Source of the DNA: Zea mays
Lineage: Eukaryota > Streptophyta > Magnoliopsida > Poales > Poaceae
Direction of reading: 5' to 3'
DNA length: 64,000 bases
NCBI RefSeq assembly: GCF_902167145.1
Contig: NC_050097.1
Location: forward strand, 233,573,034-233,637,033
Shown: in pieces, positions 34,801 through 44,673 of the stretch
Numbering within the stretch: the stretch's first letter is position 1
Layout of the letters: every line of letters begins with the position of its first letter
Notes under the pieces: generated by a model
Told to the model about the DNA's origin: nothing
The model's database searches: none
What the model saw: only the letters and a program-made list of their open reading frames with translations
Position numbers and translations under genes: made by a program

Positions 34801-37800
34801 ATGGTCCAAGTCCACCTTTTCCCTTTCAATCCTTCTTTAAGACTAAAGCATCAAACTCAAGCACAGGGTTAGTCTCAAAGGGTCAAGTTGTAACACATCT
34901 CCCCCTAAACATGTGCATCACTTTGCAACGGACTTGTGAGGTCCAGGGAGTGTTTGTACAACTTGAGCACCAATATTAAGCAACAAAATGCATAAGGAAT
35001 ATGATCAAAGGCATAAACACATGTATGCTACAAATCAATCCAAGTTCCGTGAATCTAAGACATTTAGCTCACTACGCAACCTGCAAAAGGTCTTCTCATC
35101 TAGAGGCTTGGTAAAGATATCGGCTAGCTGGTTCTCGGTGCTAACATGAAACACTTCGATATCTCCCTTTTGCTGGTGGTCTCTCAAAAAGTGATGCCGG
35201 ATGTCTATGTGCTTTGTGCGGCTGTGTTCAACAGGATTTTCCGCCATGCGGATAGCACTCTCATTATCACATAGGAGTGGGACTTTGCTCAGATTGTAGC
35301 CAAAGTCCCGGAGGGTTTGCCTCATCCAAAGTAGTTGCGCGCAGCACTGTCCTGCGGCAACATACTCGGCCTCAGCGGTGGATAGGGCAACGGAGGTTTG
35401 TTTCTTAGAGTTCCACGACACCAGGGACCTTCCTAAGAATTGGCACATCCCTGATGTACTCTTCCTATCGACCTTACATCCAGCATAGTCGGAATCTGAG
35501 TATCCAACCAAGTCAAAGGTAGACCCTTTTGGATACCAGAGCCCGAGGCAAGGCGTAGCAACCAAATATCTTAGAATTCGCTTCACCGCCACTAAGTGAC
35601 ACTCCTTAGGATCGGATTGAAATCTAGCACACATGCATACGCTAAGCATAATATCCGGTCTACTAGCACATAAATAAAGTAGAGACCCTATCATTGACCG
35701 GTATGCTTTTTGATCAATGGACTTACCTCCTTTGTTGAGATCGGTGTGTCTGTCGGTTCCCATCGGAGTCTTTGCGGGCTTGGCGTCCTTCATCCCAAAC
35801 CGCTTTAGCAGATCTTGCGTGTACTTCGTTTGGGAGATGAAGGTGCCGTCCTTGAGTTGCTTCACTTGGAACCCAAGGAAGTAGTTCAACTCGCCCATCA
35901 TCGACATCTCGAATTTCTGCGTCATCACCCTGCTAAACTCTTCACAAGACTTTTGGTTAGTAGAACCAAATATTATGTCATCGACATAAATTTGGCACAC
36001 AAACAAATCACCATCACATGTCTTAGTAAAAAGAGTTGGATCGGCTTTCCCAACCTTGAAAGAATTAACAATTAGAAAGTCTCTAAGGCATTCATACCAT
36101 GCTCTTGGGGCTTGCTTAAGTCCATAGAGCGCCTTAGAGAGCTTACACACGTGGTCGGGGTACCGTTCATCCTCGAAGCCAGGGGGTTGCTCTACGTACA
36201 CCTCCTCCTTGATCGTCCCGTTGAGGAAAGCGCTCTTCACATCCATTTGGTACAACCTGAAAGAATGGTGAGCGGCATATGCTAGCAAGATGCGAATTGA
36301 CTCTAGCCTAGCCACAGGAGCAAACGTCTCCTCAAAGTCCAAACCTGCGACTTGGGCATAACCTTTTGCCACAAGTCGAGCCTTGTTCCTTGTCACCACC
36401 CCGTGCTCGTCCTGTTTGTTGCGGAACACCCACTTGGTTCCCACAACATTTTGCTTGGGACGAGGCACCAGTGTCCAAACTTCATTGCGCTTGAAGTTGT
36501 TGAGTTCCTCCTACATGGCCAACACCCAGTCCGGATCTAGCAAGGCCTCTTCTACCCTGAAAGGCTCAATAGAAGAGACAAAAGAGTAATGCTCACAAAA
36601 ATTAACTAATCGAGATCGAGTAGTTACTCCCTTGCTGATATCACCCAGAATTTGGTCGACGGGATGATCCCTTTGAATCATTGCTCGAACTTGGGTTGGA
36701 GGTGCCGGTTGCGCTTCTTCCTCCATCACGTGATCATCTTGTGCTCCCCCTTGATCACACGCCTTCTGTTGATGAACCTGTTCATCGTCTTGAGTTGGGG
36801 GATGCACCGTTGTTGAGGAAGAAGGTTGATCTCGTTCATCTTGTTCCTGTGGCCGCACTTCTCCAATCGCCATGGTTCGTATAGCGGCCGTTGGAACATC
36901 TTCTTCATCTACATCATCACAATCACAAACTTGCTCTCTTGGAGAGCCATTAGTCTCATCAAATACAACGTCGCTAGAGACTTCAACCAAACCCGATGAT
37001 TTGTTGAAGACTCTATACGCCTTTGTATTTGAGTCATAACCTAACAAAAACCCTTCTACAGCTTTGGGAGCAAACTTAGAATTTCTACCCTTCTTTACTA
37101 GAATGTAGCACTTGCTCCCAAATACACGAAAGTAAGATACATTGGGTTTGTTACCGGTTAGTAGCTCATACGAAGTCCTCTTGAGGAGGCGATGAAGGTA
37201 GACCCTGTTGATGGCGTGGCAAGCTGTGTTCACGGCTTCCGACCAGAAACACTCGGGGGTCTTGAATTCTCCAAGCATCGTCCTCGCCATATCGATTAGC
37301 GTCCTGTTCTTCCTCTCTACCACACCATTTTGCTGTGGTGTGTAGGGAGCGGAGAACTCGTGCTTGATCCCTTCCTCCTCAAGGAACTCCTCCACTTGAA
37401 GGTTCTTGAACTCGGACCCGTTGTCGCTCCTTATCTTCTTCACCTTGAGCTCAAACTCATTTTGAGCTCTCCTGAGGAAGCGCTTGAGGGTCCCTTGGGT
37501 TTCAGACTTATCCTGCAAAAAGAACACCCAAGTGAAGCGGGAAAAGTCATCAACAATAACTAGACCATACTTACTCCCTCCTATGCTCAGATAGGCGACG
37601 GGTCCGAAGAGGTCCATATGCAGTAGCTCCAGGGGTCTTGAAGTGGTCATCACATTCTTGCTGTGATGCGCTCCTCCCACTTGTTTACCTGCTTGACAAG
37701 CTGCACAAGGTCTATCTTTTTCGAATTGCACGTTAGTCAAACCTATCACGTGTTCTCCCTTTAGAAGCTTGTGAAGGTTCTTCATCCCCACATGTGCTAA

Positions 37801-40800
37801 GCGGCGATGCCACAGCCAGCCCATGCTAGTCTTAGCTATTAAGCATGCATCTAGACCGGCCTCTTCTTTTGCAAAATCAACTAAATAAAGTTTGCCGTCT
37901 AATACACCCTTAAAAGCTATTGAACCATCACTTCTTCTAAAGACAGACACGTCTACATTTGTAAATAGACAGTTATATCCCATATGACATAATTGACTAA
38001 CAGATAGCAAATTATATCCAAGACTCTCCACTAAAAACACATTAGAGATAGAATGCTCATTAGAAATTGCAATTTTACCTAACCCTTTTACCTTGCCTTG
38101 ATTCCCATCACCGAATATAATTGAATCTTGGGAATCCTTATTCTTGACGTAGGAGGTGAACATCTTCTTCTCCCCCGTCATATGGTTTGTGCATCCGCTG
38201 TCGATAATCCAGCTTGAACCCCCGGATGCATAAACCTGCAAGGCAAATTTAGGCTTGGGACTTAGGTACCCAACTCTTGTTGGGTCCTACAAGGTTAGTC
38301 ACAATTGTCTTAGGGACCCAAATGCAAGTTTTATCATCCTTGCATTTTGCCCCTAATTTCCTAGCAATCACCTTTCTATTCTTTCTACAAATTGCAAAGG
38401 AAGCATTCAAAGCATGATATATTGTAGAAGGTTCATTTACTTTGCTAGGAACATTAACAACATTTCTTCTAGGCATATTATGAACAGCATTTCTCCTACC
38501 AACATTTCTATCATGCACATAAGAAGAGCTAGAAGCAAACATGGCATGAGAATCAAAGGCATTATATGCATTACAACTACTATAAGCATTTCTAGGTTGT
38601 CTTCTATCATAGTACATAAAGGCATGGTTCTTTTGCACACTACTAGCCATAGGGGCCTTCCCTTTCTCCTTGGCGGAGATGGGAGCCTTATGGCTTGTCA
38701 AGTTCTTGGCTTCCCTTTTGTAGCCAAGTCCATCCTTAATTGAGGGATGTCTACCAATCGTATAGGCATCCCTTGCAAATTTTAGCTTATCAAATTCGCT
38801 TTTGCTAGCCTTAAGTTGAGCATTAAGACTAGCCACTTCATCATTCAATTTAGAAATTGAAACTAGATGTTTACTACAAGCATCAACATTAAGATCTTTA
38901 CACCTAGTGCACGTTTCAACAATTTCTACACAAGATGTTGATTTACTAGCTACTTCTAGTTTAGCATTTAAGTCATCATTAACACTCTTTAAAGTAGCAA
39001 TGTTTTCATGACAAGAAGATAATTCACTAGAAAGCACTTCATTTCTTTTAACTTCTAAAGCATAGGATTTTTGTGCCTCTATAAACTTATCATGTTCATC
39101 ATACAACAAATCCTCTTGCTTTTCTAAAAGCCTATCCTTTTCATTCAAGGCATCAATCAATTCATTGATTTTATCAATTTTATTTCTATCCAATCCCTTG
39201 AACAAACTAGAGTAATCTATTTCATCATCACTAGACTCATCGTCACTAGAAGAATCATAAGTGATATCATTACGAGTGATTACCTTCTTCTCTCTTGCCA
39301 TGAGGCAAGTGTGACGCTCGTTGGGGAAGAGGGATGACTTGTTGAATGCAGTGGCGGCGAGTCCCTCATTGTCGGAGTCAGACGAAGAGCAGTCCGAATC
39401 CCACTCCTTGCCAAGATGAGCCTCGCCCTTTGCCTTCTTATAATTCTTCTTCTTCTCCCTCTTGTTCCCTTGGTCCTGATCACTATCATTGTCGGGACAG
39501 TTAGCAATAAAATGACCAAGCTTACCGCATTTGAAGCACGAACGCTTCCCCTTGGCTTTGGTCTTGCTTGGCTGTCCCTTGCGACCTTTAAGCGCCGTCT
39601 TGAATCTTTTGATGATGAGGGCCATCTCTTCATCATTAAGTCCGGCCGCCTCAATTTGTGCCACCCTGCTAGGTAGCGCCTCCTTGCTTCTTGTTGCCTT
39701 GAGAGCAAGGGGTTGAGGCTCGTTGATCGGTCCATTCAAGGCGTCGTCCACGTGTCTTGCCTCCTTGATCATCATCCGCCCGCTTACGAATTTTCCGAGT
39801 ACCTCCTCGGGCGTCATCTTCGTGTACCTGGGATTCTCACGAATATTGTTCACGAGATGAGGATCAAGAACGGTAAATGACCTTAGCATTAGGCGGACGA
39901 CGTCGTGATCCGTCCATCGCGTGCTTCCGTAGCTCCTTATTTTGTTGATAAGGATCTTGAGCCGGTTGTATGTTTGCGTCGGCTCCTCGCCCCTTATCAT
40001 CGCGAATCGTCCGAGCTCGCCCTCCACCAACTCCATCTTGGTGAGTAAGGTGACATCATTCCCCTCATGAGAGATCTTGAGGGTGTCCCAAATTTGCTTG
40101 GCATTGTCCAAGCCGCTCACCTTGTGATACTCGTCCCTGCACAAAGAGGCTAGCAACACAGTAGTAGCTTGTGCATTTTTATGGATCTGTTCATTAATAA
40201 ACGAAGGACTATCCGAGCTATCAAATTTCATTCCACTTTCCACAATCTCCCAAATGCTTGGATGGAGAGAAAATAGGTGTGTACGCATTTTGTGACTCCA
40301 AAATCCGTAGTCCTCTCCATCAAAGTGAGGAGGCTTGCCAAGTGGAATGGGGAGCAAATAAGCATTTGAGCTGTGCGGAATGCGCGAATAATCAAAAGAA
40401 AAGTTTGAGTTAACCGTCTTTTGTTTGTCGTAGTCGTCGTCCTTGTGGGAAGAAGTAGACTCGTCGCTGTCGTAGTAGACGATCTCCTTGATACGTCTTG
40501 TCTTCTTCTTCTTCCCATCTTTACGTCTGTGGCCCGAGCCAGAGTCGTTGGATTTGTCATCTTTTGGCTCGTTGACGAAGGACTCCTTTTCCTTGTCGTT
40601 GATCACGATTCCCTTCCCCTTAGGATCCATCTCTTCGGGCGGTTAGTCCCTTTCTTGAAGAGAACGGCTCTGATACCAATTGAGAGCACCTAGAGGGGGG
40701 GGTGAATAGGTGATCCTGTAAAACTTAAACTTATAGCCACAAAAACTTGTTAAGTGTTAGCACAATAAATGCCAAGTGGCTAGAAAGGAGTCTCAACAAA

Positions 40801-43042
40801 ACACAATACCACAAGAGATCAATCACAGAGACGACACAGTGGTTTATCCCGTGGTTCGGCCAAGACCAACGCTTGCCTACTCCACGTTGTGGCGTCCCAA
40901 CGGACGAGGGTTGCAATCAACCCCTCTCAAGCGGTCCAAAGACCCACTTGAATACCACAGTGTTTTGCTTGCTTTTTCTCAATCCCGTTTGCGAGGAATC
41001 TCCACAACTTGGAGCCTCTCGCCCTTACAATTGAAGTTCACAAAGAACACAGAGCAAAGGGGGAATGAGCAACGCACACAAGACTTCAAAAGATCAGAGC
41101 AACAACACGCACACAGGTCGCAACAAGAGCTCGCAACACAACTCAAAGAGTTCGCAACTCAACAAGAGCTCTAGATGCTATCACAATGAAACGAATGCGT
41201 GAGATCGATGTCTTGGTGCTTAAGAATGTTGTAGGAATGCTTGGGTATCTCCTCCATGCGCCTAGGGGTCCCTTTTATAGCCCAAGGCAGCTAGGAGCCG
41301 TTGAGAGCAATTCTGGAAGGCTGATCTTGCCTTCTGTCATCGGGCGCACCGGACAGTCCGGTGCACACCGGACACTGTCCGGTGCCCGATTTCTTTCCTT
41401 AAATGGCGCAGCCGACCGTTGCAGATCTGGGAGCCGTTGGCGCACCGGACAGTCCGGTGCACACCGGACAGTCCGGTGCCCCCTTCCGACCGTTGGCTCG
41501 GCCACGTGTCGCGCGCAGATTCCGCGGCCGACCGTTGGCCCGGCCGACCGTTGGCTCACCGGACAGTCCAGTGAATTTTAGCCGTACGCCGTCGGCGAAT
41601 TCCCGAGAGCGACCACTTCGCGCGAAGCAGCCTGGCGCACCGGACACTGTCCGGTGCACCACCGGACAGTCCGGTGCTCCATACCGAACAGCCACTTGGC
41701 TGTACACAGCCAACTTTTCTTTGACTCGATTTCTCCTGTTTCAAGCACTTAGACACAATACATTAGTCTTCAAAACAATGTACTAAGGCTTAGAAACATA
41801 CCTTTACTCTTGATTTACACTTTGTCCATCCAAGGGTATAGATTCACATTTAAGCACCTGTGTTGGCACTCAATCACCAAAATACTTAGAAATGGCCCAA
41901 GGGCACATTTCTCTTTCATAAATCTACTGCCTTCTTTTTTAGGTGAACAAAACACTTGAAATTTTTGGTGCTCTTGTTATATATAGGCAAGAAGCAACCT
42001 CATGCATTGATATTTGCTATGTTGATATGACATATTGACATAATGTAGCATTATCTGGTCCTGAGTCCTCTCTAACCATCATAGTCAATTGGCTATATTA
42101 AATGAAATTAGGAAGTGAGGTGTTCCAGATAGGCCTGCAGTATGAATGTTTAGAGTATTCTAGAGAGAAAATCACTGCCATAGCTTTCCTTGGTTTCCTG
42201 TTCTGATGTTAGGTTGAGGTCATACATGGAGTTGTGCATTTTAGTCCCAGGGATTTCCTCGCAACATCATGGCAGTGGTAGCCCAGAACAGGTCAGCAAC
42301 TCTATTATCTGCTTATTACTGCATCTTATAATTCTACTGTATATTCATGTGCACCATCAATGTTTCTCTTATTGTCAAAAATGTAAGATAAGTCCACATT
42401 ATTGCGTAGTTTCATTTCCACAATGTAGTTCATATGGTGCAAAAAGGACGTATTTTCTTGGAAGAAAGAACGTATTTTGATGCTCCTTAACATTGAACGA
42501 TGACCCCCTGAAGCCCTAATTAAATATCTGCCCTGGTATGTAGCAGAGGTTTCATGGCCGTGAAAGCTGATGTTGTAATTCTTTTTTACTTTAAGGGTCA
42601 ATTTGGGTTAGCTTCTTGGAAATGCTCTGAAGAATCATTTGCACATCAAGTGAAGATCAGAGATCCTCTCAAGATTGGGTTGGTGTTTCTTTTCTTGTCC
42701 ACATCTTCATTGCCCCCAGAATGCTTGGATCATCACCATTTTCATATCTAATAGCTTCATCATTGCTTATGTTTCCAGTTTTCCTAATTTATGGGCGTTG
42801 CGACTTGCACGCCAGCTACTTGTGTGGCATCCTGTAAGTTTCTTGAACCCTGCTCCATAGAACTATTTAAGTCCTGTAGTTAAGACGAGAATAGTGGCAT
42901 CCTGACATGGTTCTCAATCTTATTTCTACTGTTCTTTTTTTCCTTGTGTCCTATTCCAGTAAATACTTATCCTATCTTGCAGGAGGATCGGCTAAGTGTC
43001 GATGAAGCACTAAATCATCCTTACTTCCAGGAGCCAATGTAA
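25816..43042 (+). CDS. Protein-kinase-like gene, 3' part: seven terminal exons (191 residues)
   Basis: The exons are 25816-25887, 32470-32553, 32661-32804, 42213-42291, 42596-42678, 42779-42833 and 42983-43042. All introns are GT...AG, the phases join perfectly, and the frame ends at TAA 43040-43042. The product is the C-lobe of a Ser/Thr kinase fold: LIDFSSAID (the DFG position reads DFS), YTPPEALL (APE-like), [12 protein letters not shown] (subdomain IX), a long insert, and [17 protein letters not shown] (subdomain XI). I recognise the plant family of probable inactive kinases related to Arabidopsis At3g63330 and PP2C-kinase fusions. The N-terminal exons are not visible in the window. Introns 1 and 3 are swollen to 6.6 and 9.4 kb by antisense transposons, yet no coding base is hit. 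Confidence 0.88.
25921..26048. mobile_element. Tourist-like MITE (128 bp)
   Basis: The terminal inverted repeats gaccttgttcggtt and aaccgaacaaaccc are flanked by TTA duplications (25918-25920 and 26049-26051), the mark of PIF/Harbinger-type MITEs. The interior is two-fold symmetrical (ggggtataaaatcc / ggattt-like). It sits in kinase-gene intron 1. Confidence 0.8.
26454..30048 (-). pseudogene. LINE E ORF2: endonuclease, reverse transcriptase, zf-RVT (broken)
   Basis: Frames in order on minus: 30048-29365, APE-type endonuclease ([33 protein letters not shown]); 29225-28752, linker ([13 protein letters not shown]); 28745-28035, RT ([50 protein letters not shown]); YADDVVIF near 27970; then 27824-27495, 27410-27018 and 26861-26454 with zf-[18 protein letters not shown]. 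Breaks include VD-stop at 29365 (related LINEs read VDWELLFP, so TGG to TGA), TAG at 28754-28752 and a stop at 28035. Inactive, but all domains are recognisable. Confidence 0.9.
30054..31979 (-). CDS. LINE E ORF1 protein (641 aa), intact
   Basis: The unbroken frame from ATG 31979 ends just before ORF2. The first 210 residues resemble the DUF4283-type RNA-binding domain of plant LINE ORF1 ([50 protein letters not shown]). The middle is acidic and proline/serine-rich ([16 protein letters not shown]). The end has PRRSRRVA and a helix-rich [20 protein letters not shown] tail. I see no CCHC knuckle, which many plant LINE ORF1 proteins have. Expected role: chaperone binding the LINE RNA. Confidence 0.82.
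   Translation of the reverse strand: MSTIPSCVLELSIDMAREEVALRRALFVTVIGTRPVVLGSNVLEEVDRRYCLNIDDMSIHQTMSEDFLLFLPDEEVVTRVLNEGRPFRGPMFSLVFKQWTRFTHTSATSLPHLMDIEICGTPAHAWGLTTAKELLHDSCHILELHPASASKSDLSSLKLRAWCLDPMKLRRDMDLHIIERGPFNQEARCLTYKISIAVLSAPLQFLPESSLSPSDEDELHGEELHGEEDEDVWGQSNPRIRQLGPLQRQSVHLRLGSHQRAGRERTADVHGDMVEAPVLALEGGAALCVGDDSLTSPRSSSPQRRSLAEPLEKAGLSSPRFATQVPSMTTSKNILEDLSPRCHDHDPVVPGAVLSVQDDLGFNVPGEAISTESINGVRALEVVPVVPSVEKINNPQVLSSLGRPGLAGPYGPTAAGSLDSVLPVSPQRHMSIAGPLEQADANLPQPDGPSAAEATRRVYSRSRFKSKHAQIQGGQVIQVEEANITEMVCLPHLESLGNSMPVCTADAPSHRIAAEVQPHEAASFEARKHEFFNGITKQSSGILPVPRTDLHADPPPSPPAAPMPRRSRRVACVGVEFNLHDLGGRTTRKVMRSLHIITENEGISQEALEEYARLFKRPLTRSEVEALSALFGWRAPELVPL
32084..32363 (+). mobile_element. 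SINE with LINE-type 3' tail
   Basis: A B-box-like ggttcgattcc lies at 32150-32160 and the A-box is unclear. The body ends cttcttaatataataccggg and then ggccgag plus a T-run. The 8-bp direct repeat acattttt lies at 32076-32083 and 32364-32371. The tail resembles that of the SINE at 10235 and of the LINEs. It lies between LINE E and the exon at 32470. Confidence 0.55.
32470..32553 (+). CDS. Kinase-like gene, exon 2 of those visible
   Basis: Acceptor ctccag, donor gtatgt. Encodes [20 protein letters not shown] and a basic stretch ARLK. This is the activation segment/P+1 region. Confidence 0.88.
32661..32804 (+). CDS. Kinase-like gene, exon 3 of those visible
   Basis: Acceptor tgcacag, donor gtgaga. 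Encodes [19 protein letters not shown] followed by a [14 protein letters not shown] helix segment. The Asp of DIW is the conserved subdomain IX residue. Confidence 0.9.
32993..34248 (-). repeat. Element 2, 3' LTR
   Basis: Starts tgagagcacctagagg on plus and ends ctctttca. U3 palindromes lie at 33655-34010. TATA (ctataaaag on minus) is near 33583-33591. It has one 19-bp palindrome unit (about 33880-33898) more than the partner LTR. Small frames at 33042-34116 are repeat artefacts. Confidence 0.95.
34249..35034 (-). other. Element 2 polypurine-tract array and spacer
   Basis: The PPT proper (aaaaagggggagatt on minus) is at 34249-34262. More purine runs are near 34511, 34646 and 34901. No coding frame. 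Confidence 0.7.
35035..38235 (-). pseudogene. pol: Element 2 pol polyprotein (one nonsense codon)
   Basis: A copia-type pol starting at VYASGGSSW directly after the AG at 38237-38236, in the +1 frame to gag. Protease [13 protein letters not shown]; integrase ([50 protein letters not shown]); RT ([22 protein letters not shown]); RNase H ([29 protein letters not shown]). The frame is broken once by TAG at 36513-36511, where related copies have Gln (AMQEELNNF), a CAG to TAG change. The frame upstream is open through the gag stop, unlike elements 1 and 3. Confidence 0.94.
38249..40630 (-). CDS. gag: Element 2 gag (793 aa), intact
   Basis: ATG at 40630 about 35 bases after the PBS. Charged N-terminus; gag core at about 95-290 ([34 protein letters not shown]); CCHC knuckle [14 protein letters not shown] near 365-378; serine/aspartate patches; coiled coil about 480-640; WVPKT...WVPKS end. 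It shares architecture with element 1 gag but differs in most residues outside motifs, so the two elements are different families. The stop is 13 nt before the acceptor-like AG. Confidence 0.94.
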   Translation of the reverse strand: MDPKGKGIVINDKEKESFVNEPKDDKSNDSGSGHRRKDGKKKKTRRIKEIVYYDSDESTSSHKDDDYDKQKTVNSNFSFDYSRIPHSSNAYLLPIPLGKPPHFDGEDYGFWSHKMRTHLFSLHPSIWEIVESGMKFDSSDSPSFINEQIHKNAQATTVLLASLCRDEYHKVSGLDNAKQIWDTLKISHEGNDVTLLTKMELVEGELGRFAMIRGEEPTQTYNRLKILINKIRSYGSTRWTDHDVVRLMLRSFTVLDPHLVNNIRENPRYTKMTPEEVLGKFVSGRMMIKEARHVDDALNGPINEPQPLALKATRSKEALPSRVAQIEAAGLNDEEMALIIKRFKTALKGRKGQPSKTKAKGKRSCFKCGKLGHFIANCPDNDSDQDQGNKREKKKNYKKAKGEAHLGKEWDSDCSSSDSDNEGLAATAFNKSSLFPNERHTCLMAREKKVITRNDITYDSSSDDESSDDEIDYSSLFKGLDRNKIDKINELIDALNEKDRLLEKQEDLLYDEHDKFIEAQKSYALEVKRNEVLSSELSSCHENIATLKSVNDDLNAKLEVASKSTSCVEIVETCTRCKDLNVDACSKHLVSISKLNDEVASLNAQLKASKSEFDKLKFARDAYTIGRHPSIKDGLGYKREAKNLTSHKAPISAKEKGKAPMASSVQKNHAFMYYDRRQPRNAYSSCNAYNAFDSHAMFASSSSYVHDRNVGRRNAVHNMPRRNVVNVPSKVNEPSTIYHALNASFAICRKNRKVIARKLGAKCKDDKTCIWVPKTIVTNLVGPNKSWVPKSQA
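40667..40678 (-). other. Element 2 primer-binding site
   Basis: TGGTATCAGAGC on minus, two bases from the 5' LTR. Perfect complement to plant initiator tRNA-Met. Confidence 0.92.
40681..41918 (-). repeat. Element 2, 5' LTR
   Basis: 1238 bp with palindromes at 41343-41675 interspersed with gaccgttgg motifs. TATA ctataaaag on minus at 41272-41280. One palindrome unit fewer than the 3' LTR. Confidence 0.95.
41272..41280 (-). promoter_or_regulatory. Element 2 5' LTR TATA box
   Basis: ctataaaag on minus, about 60 bases downstream of the palindrome array on the element strand. Transcription would run leftward, antisense to the kinase-like gene. Confidence 0.6.
42213..42291 (+). CDS. Kinase-like gene, exon 4 of those visible
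   Basis: Acceptor tgttag, donor gtcagc. Encodes [20 protein letters not shown]. It is separated from the previous exon by 9.4 kb, of which 8.9 kb is element 2. Confidence 0.85.
42596..42678 (+). CDS. Kinase-like gene, exon 5 of those visible
   Basis: Acceptor tttaag, donor gttggt. Encodes [20 protein letters not shown] and IRDPLKI. A GTTGGT donor is weaker than the others, but the phase (split Gly codon) agrees with the next exon. Confidence 0.82.
42779..42833 (+). CDS. Kinase-like gene, exon 6 of those visible
   Basis: Acceptor tttccag, donor gtaagt. Encodes [18 protein letters not shown]. Confidence 0.88.
42983..43042 (+). CDS. Kinase-like gene, last exon
   Basis: Acceptor cttgcag. Encodes [19 protein letters not shown] and the TAA stop. 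The Arg of EDRLS is the conserved subdomain XI residue. 3' UTR follows from 43043. Confidence 0.9.
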   Translation, partial: EDRLSVDEALNHPYFQEPM

Positions 43043-43345
43043 TGTAAGGAGAGGAGATTAGTGATAACTAACCGACGAATCTTCAGCTCGGTCCTTTCAA
43101 GTTCAAGATGTTGTGAATATAACATAACTAGTATTAGAGGAATTCATGAATCGTTTGTAATTTACCATCCTAGCCGTGTCATAAAGATGTTGTGAATATA
43201 ACATGAAGCAATAGATAGTAACGACCGCAAGAGGAGGGGGAAAGGCTCGGGGTGTGTCTCTACTGACGTGGAACTGAGCAAGTGAGGGCGCCCCACGTAT
43301 CGTAAAGATCAAATACTAGCACCAACACCTGCTCCCCGCACGTTG
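43043..43345 (+). other. Kinase-like gene 3' UTR and downstream DNA
   Basis: Non-coding. A 21-bp direct repeat aagatgttgtgaatataaca starts at 43105 and 43184. No unambiguous polyadenylation signal that I would commit to. Confidence 0.5.
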
Positions 43346-44673
43346 GTGACACATAACTAGTAAAAACAATAAAGAACAATTGTTAGTCAAACACAGGTCG
43401 TAAGGTCTATAGTATTGTGCCTTAACTACTACATTTCGTGTTTCTTTATGTTTAATTTATAGAGGATAGTTATTATTAATATATATACTAATAATTTTGA
43501 ATGGCCGAAGCCTATAAAATGACTGATTTTGTTCGCTCTCTTTCACTAGGTTTTTTTGAATGGCTGACCCATTAAAACAACTAATCTCTCAGTAATTCTA
43601 ATAAATAATGTCGGTACCCTCAAACTGGGGTACCCTCTCCTACTGTGTCAAGGTAGATACCTGTGTGATTACCTATAGTCACGTACTAAAGAACTAAGTA
43701 GGGTCGTGGTCTGCATCACATTATTTATTTGCATTTTTGTCACACCCGGTTTTGGGGCAAAACCGAATACATAGCATATGTGTGTCATGATCCATTTTTC
43801 ATATATATATGATAACGTCACAAGTGTAATATATCAAAAGATAAAGGGAGTAGAGTAACTTTATTACATCATCTAGATCAAAGTATCTTAACAAGTATAA
43901 TTATCAAAGTACGGCGTAATTAAACATGGACACTCTTCCACAGAAATGTGACTCGCGCATCGTTAGACTTAGTACTCGTCGATATCATCTGCAATGTCTT
44001 CATCATCACCCTCTGATCAAAATATTAGCAAGGGGTGAGCTCACTTATGGTTGGGGCTCAGCAAGTGGGAGGAATAATGCAAAGTCAACAAGGTAGGATA
44101 TGGATAAGCGGTAAGTATTTTAGTAGGTCAATATTTTATTAACAACGCCTGACTTACTAGTTGTAAGTGTATCCCAAAATTCCCAATTAAACATAAGTAC
44201 ATGATTATATCAAAAGCACCTAAGTGAAACCATTTAAGCAAACCATCTATGAATCATCGGATAACTAGTAAACAAAATAAAGCACCTAAGTGACATATAA
44301 CTAGTAAAAAAATAAAGAACATTGGTTAGTCAAACACAGGTCATAAGGTCTATAGTATTGTGCCTTAACTACTACAGTTTCGTGTTTCTTTATGTTTAAT
44401 TTATAGAGGATAGTTATTATTAATATATATATACTGATAATTTTGAATGGCTGAAGGCTATAAAATAATTATTTTTGTTCCCTCTCTTTCACTAGGTTTT
44501 TTTGAATGGGTGGCCCATTAAAACGACTAGTCTCTCAGTGATTCTAATAAATAATGCCGGTACCTCGAAACTAGGGTACCCTCTCCTACTATGTCAAGGT
44601 AGATACCGTGTAAATACGTATAGTTGTGTATGAGCAGCGCCGTGGTCTGCATCACTTTATTTATTTGCATTTT
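43346..44673. repeat. Direct repeats 43346-43737 and 44290-44673 flanking a gypsy LTR relic
   Basis: Two copies of about 390 bp (gtgacayataactagtaaaa ... ttatttatttgcatttt), roughly 90 percent alike by eye, 944 bases apart. Each contains a ggtacc...ggtaccctctcctac motif. Between them, starting tgtcacacccgg at 43738 and fading near 44263, is DNA homologous to 54932-55470. The repeat itself is not a family I recognise. The arrangement is either a TE with these as ends or a segmental duplication followed by insertion. Confidence 0.8.
43738..44263 (-). mobile_element. Gypsy LTR relic homologous to the LTR at 54932
   Basis: Shares with 54932-55470 the start tgtcacacccgg, the gcatagcatatgtgtg-like block, gtcacaagtgtaatatatc, gagctcacttatgg and the end cctaagtgaaacca/ttaaatgaaacca. 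No coding content. Confidence 0.8.

Larger units (their letters stand above)
32993..41918 (-). mobile_element. Complete young Sirevirus 2 (Opie-like size) in kinase intron 3
   Basis: The 8926-bp element has LTRs 32993-34248 (1256 bp) and 40681-41918 (1238 bp) and a TSD taaat at 32988-32992 and 41919-41923. The PBS is perfect, gag is open, and pol has one stop. By eye the two LTRs differ by only about three substitutions, one base in a G-run and one 19-bp palindrome unit, so insertion is very recent (about 0.2 percent). It is antisense to the host gene. Apart from one TAG in pol it looks competent. Confidence 0.96.

Noticed and set aside
35035..38241. Two separate genes (integrase protein and RT protein)
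   Set aside because: Frames are collinear and in phase, split by one TAG; it is a single pol with a nonsense mutation.
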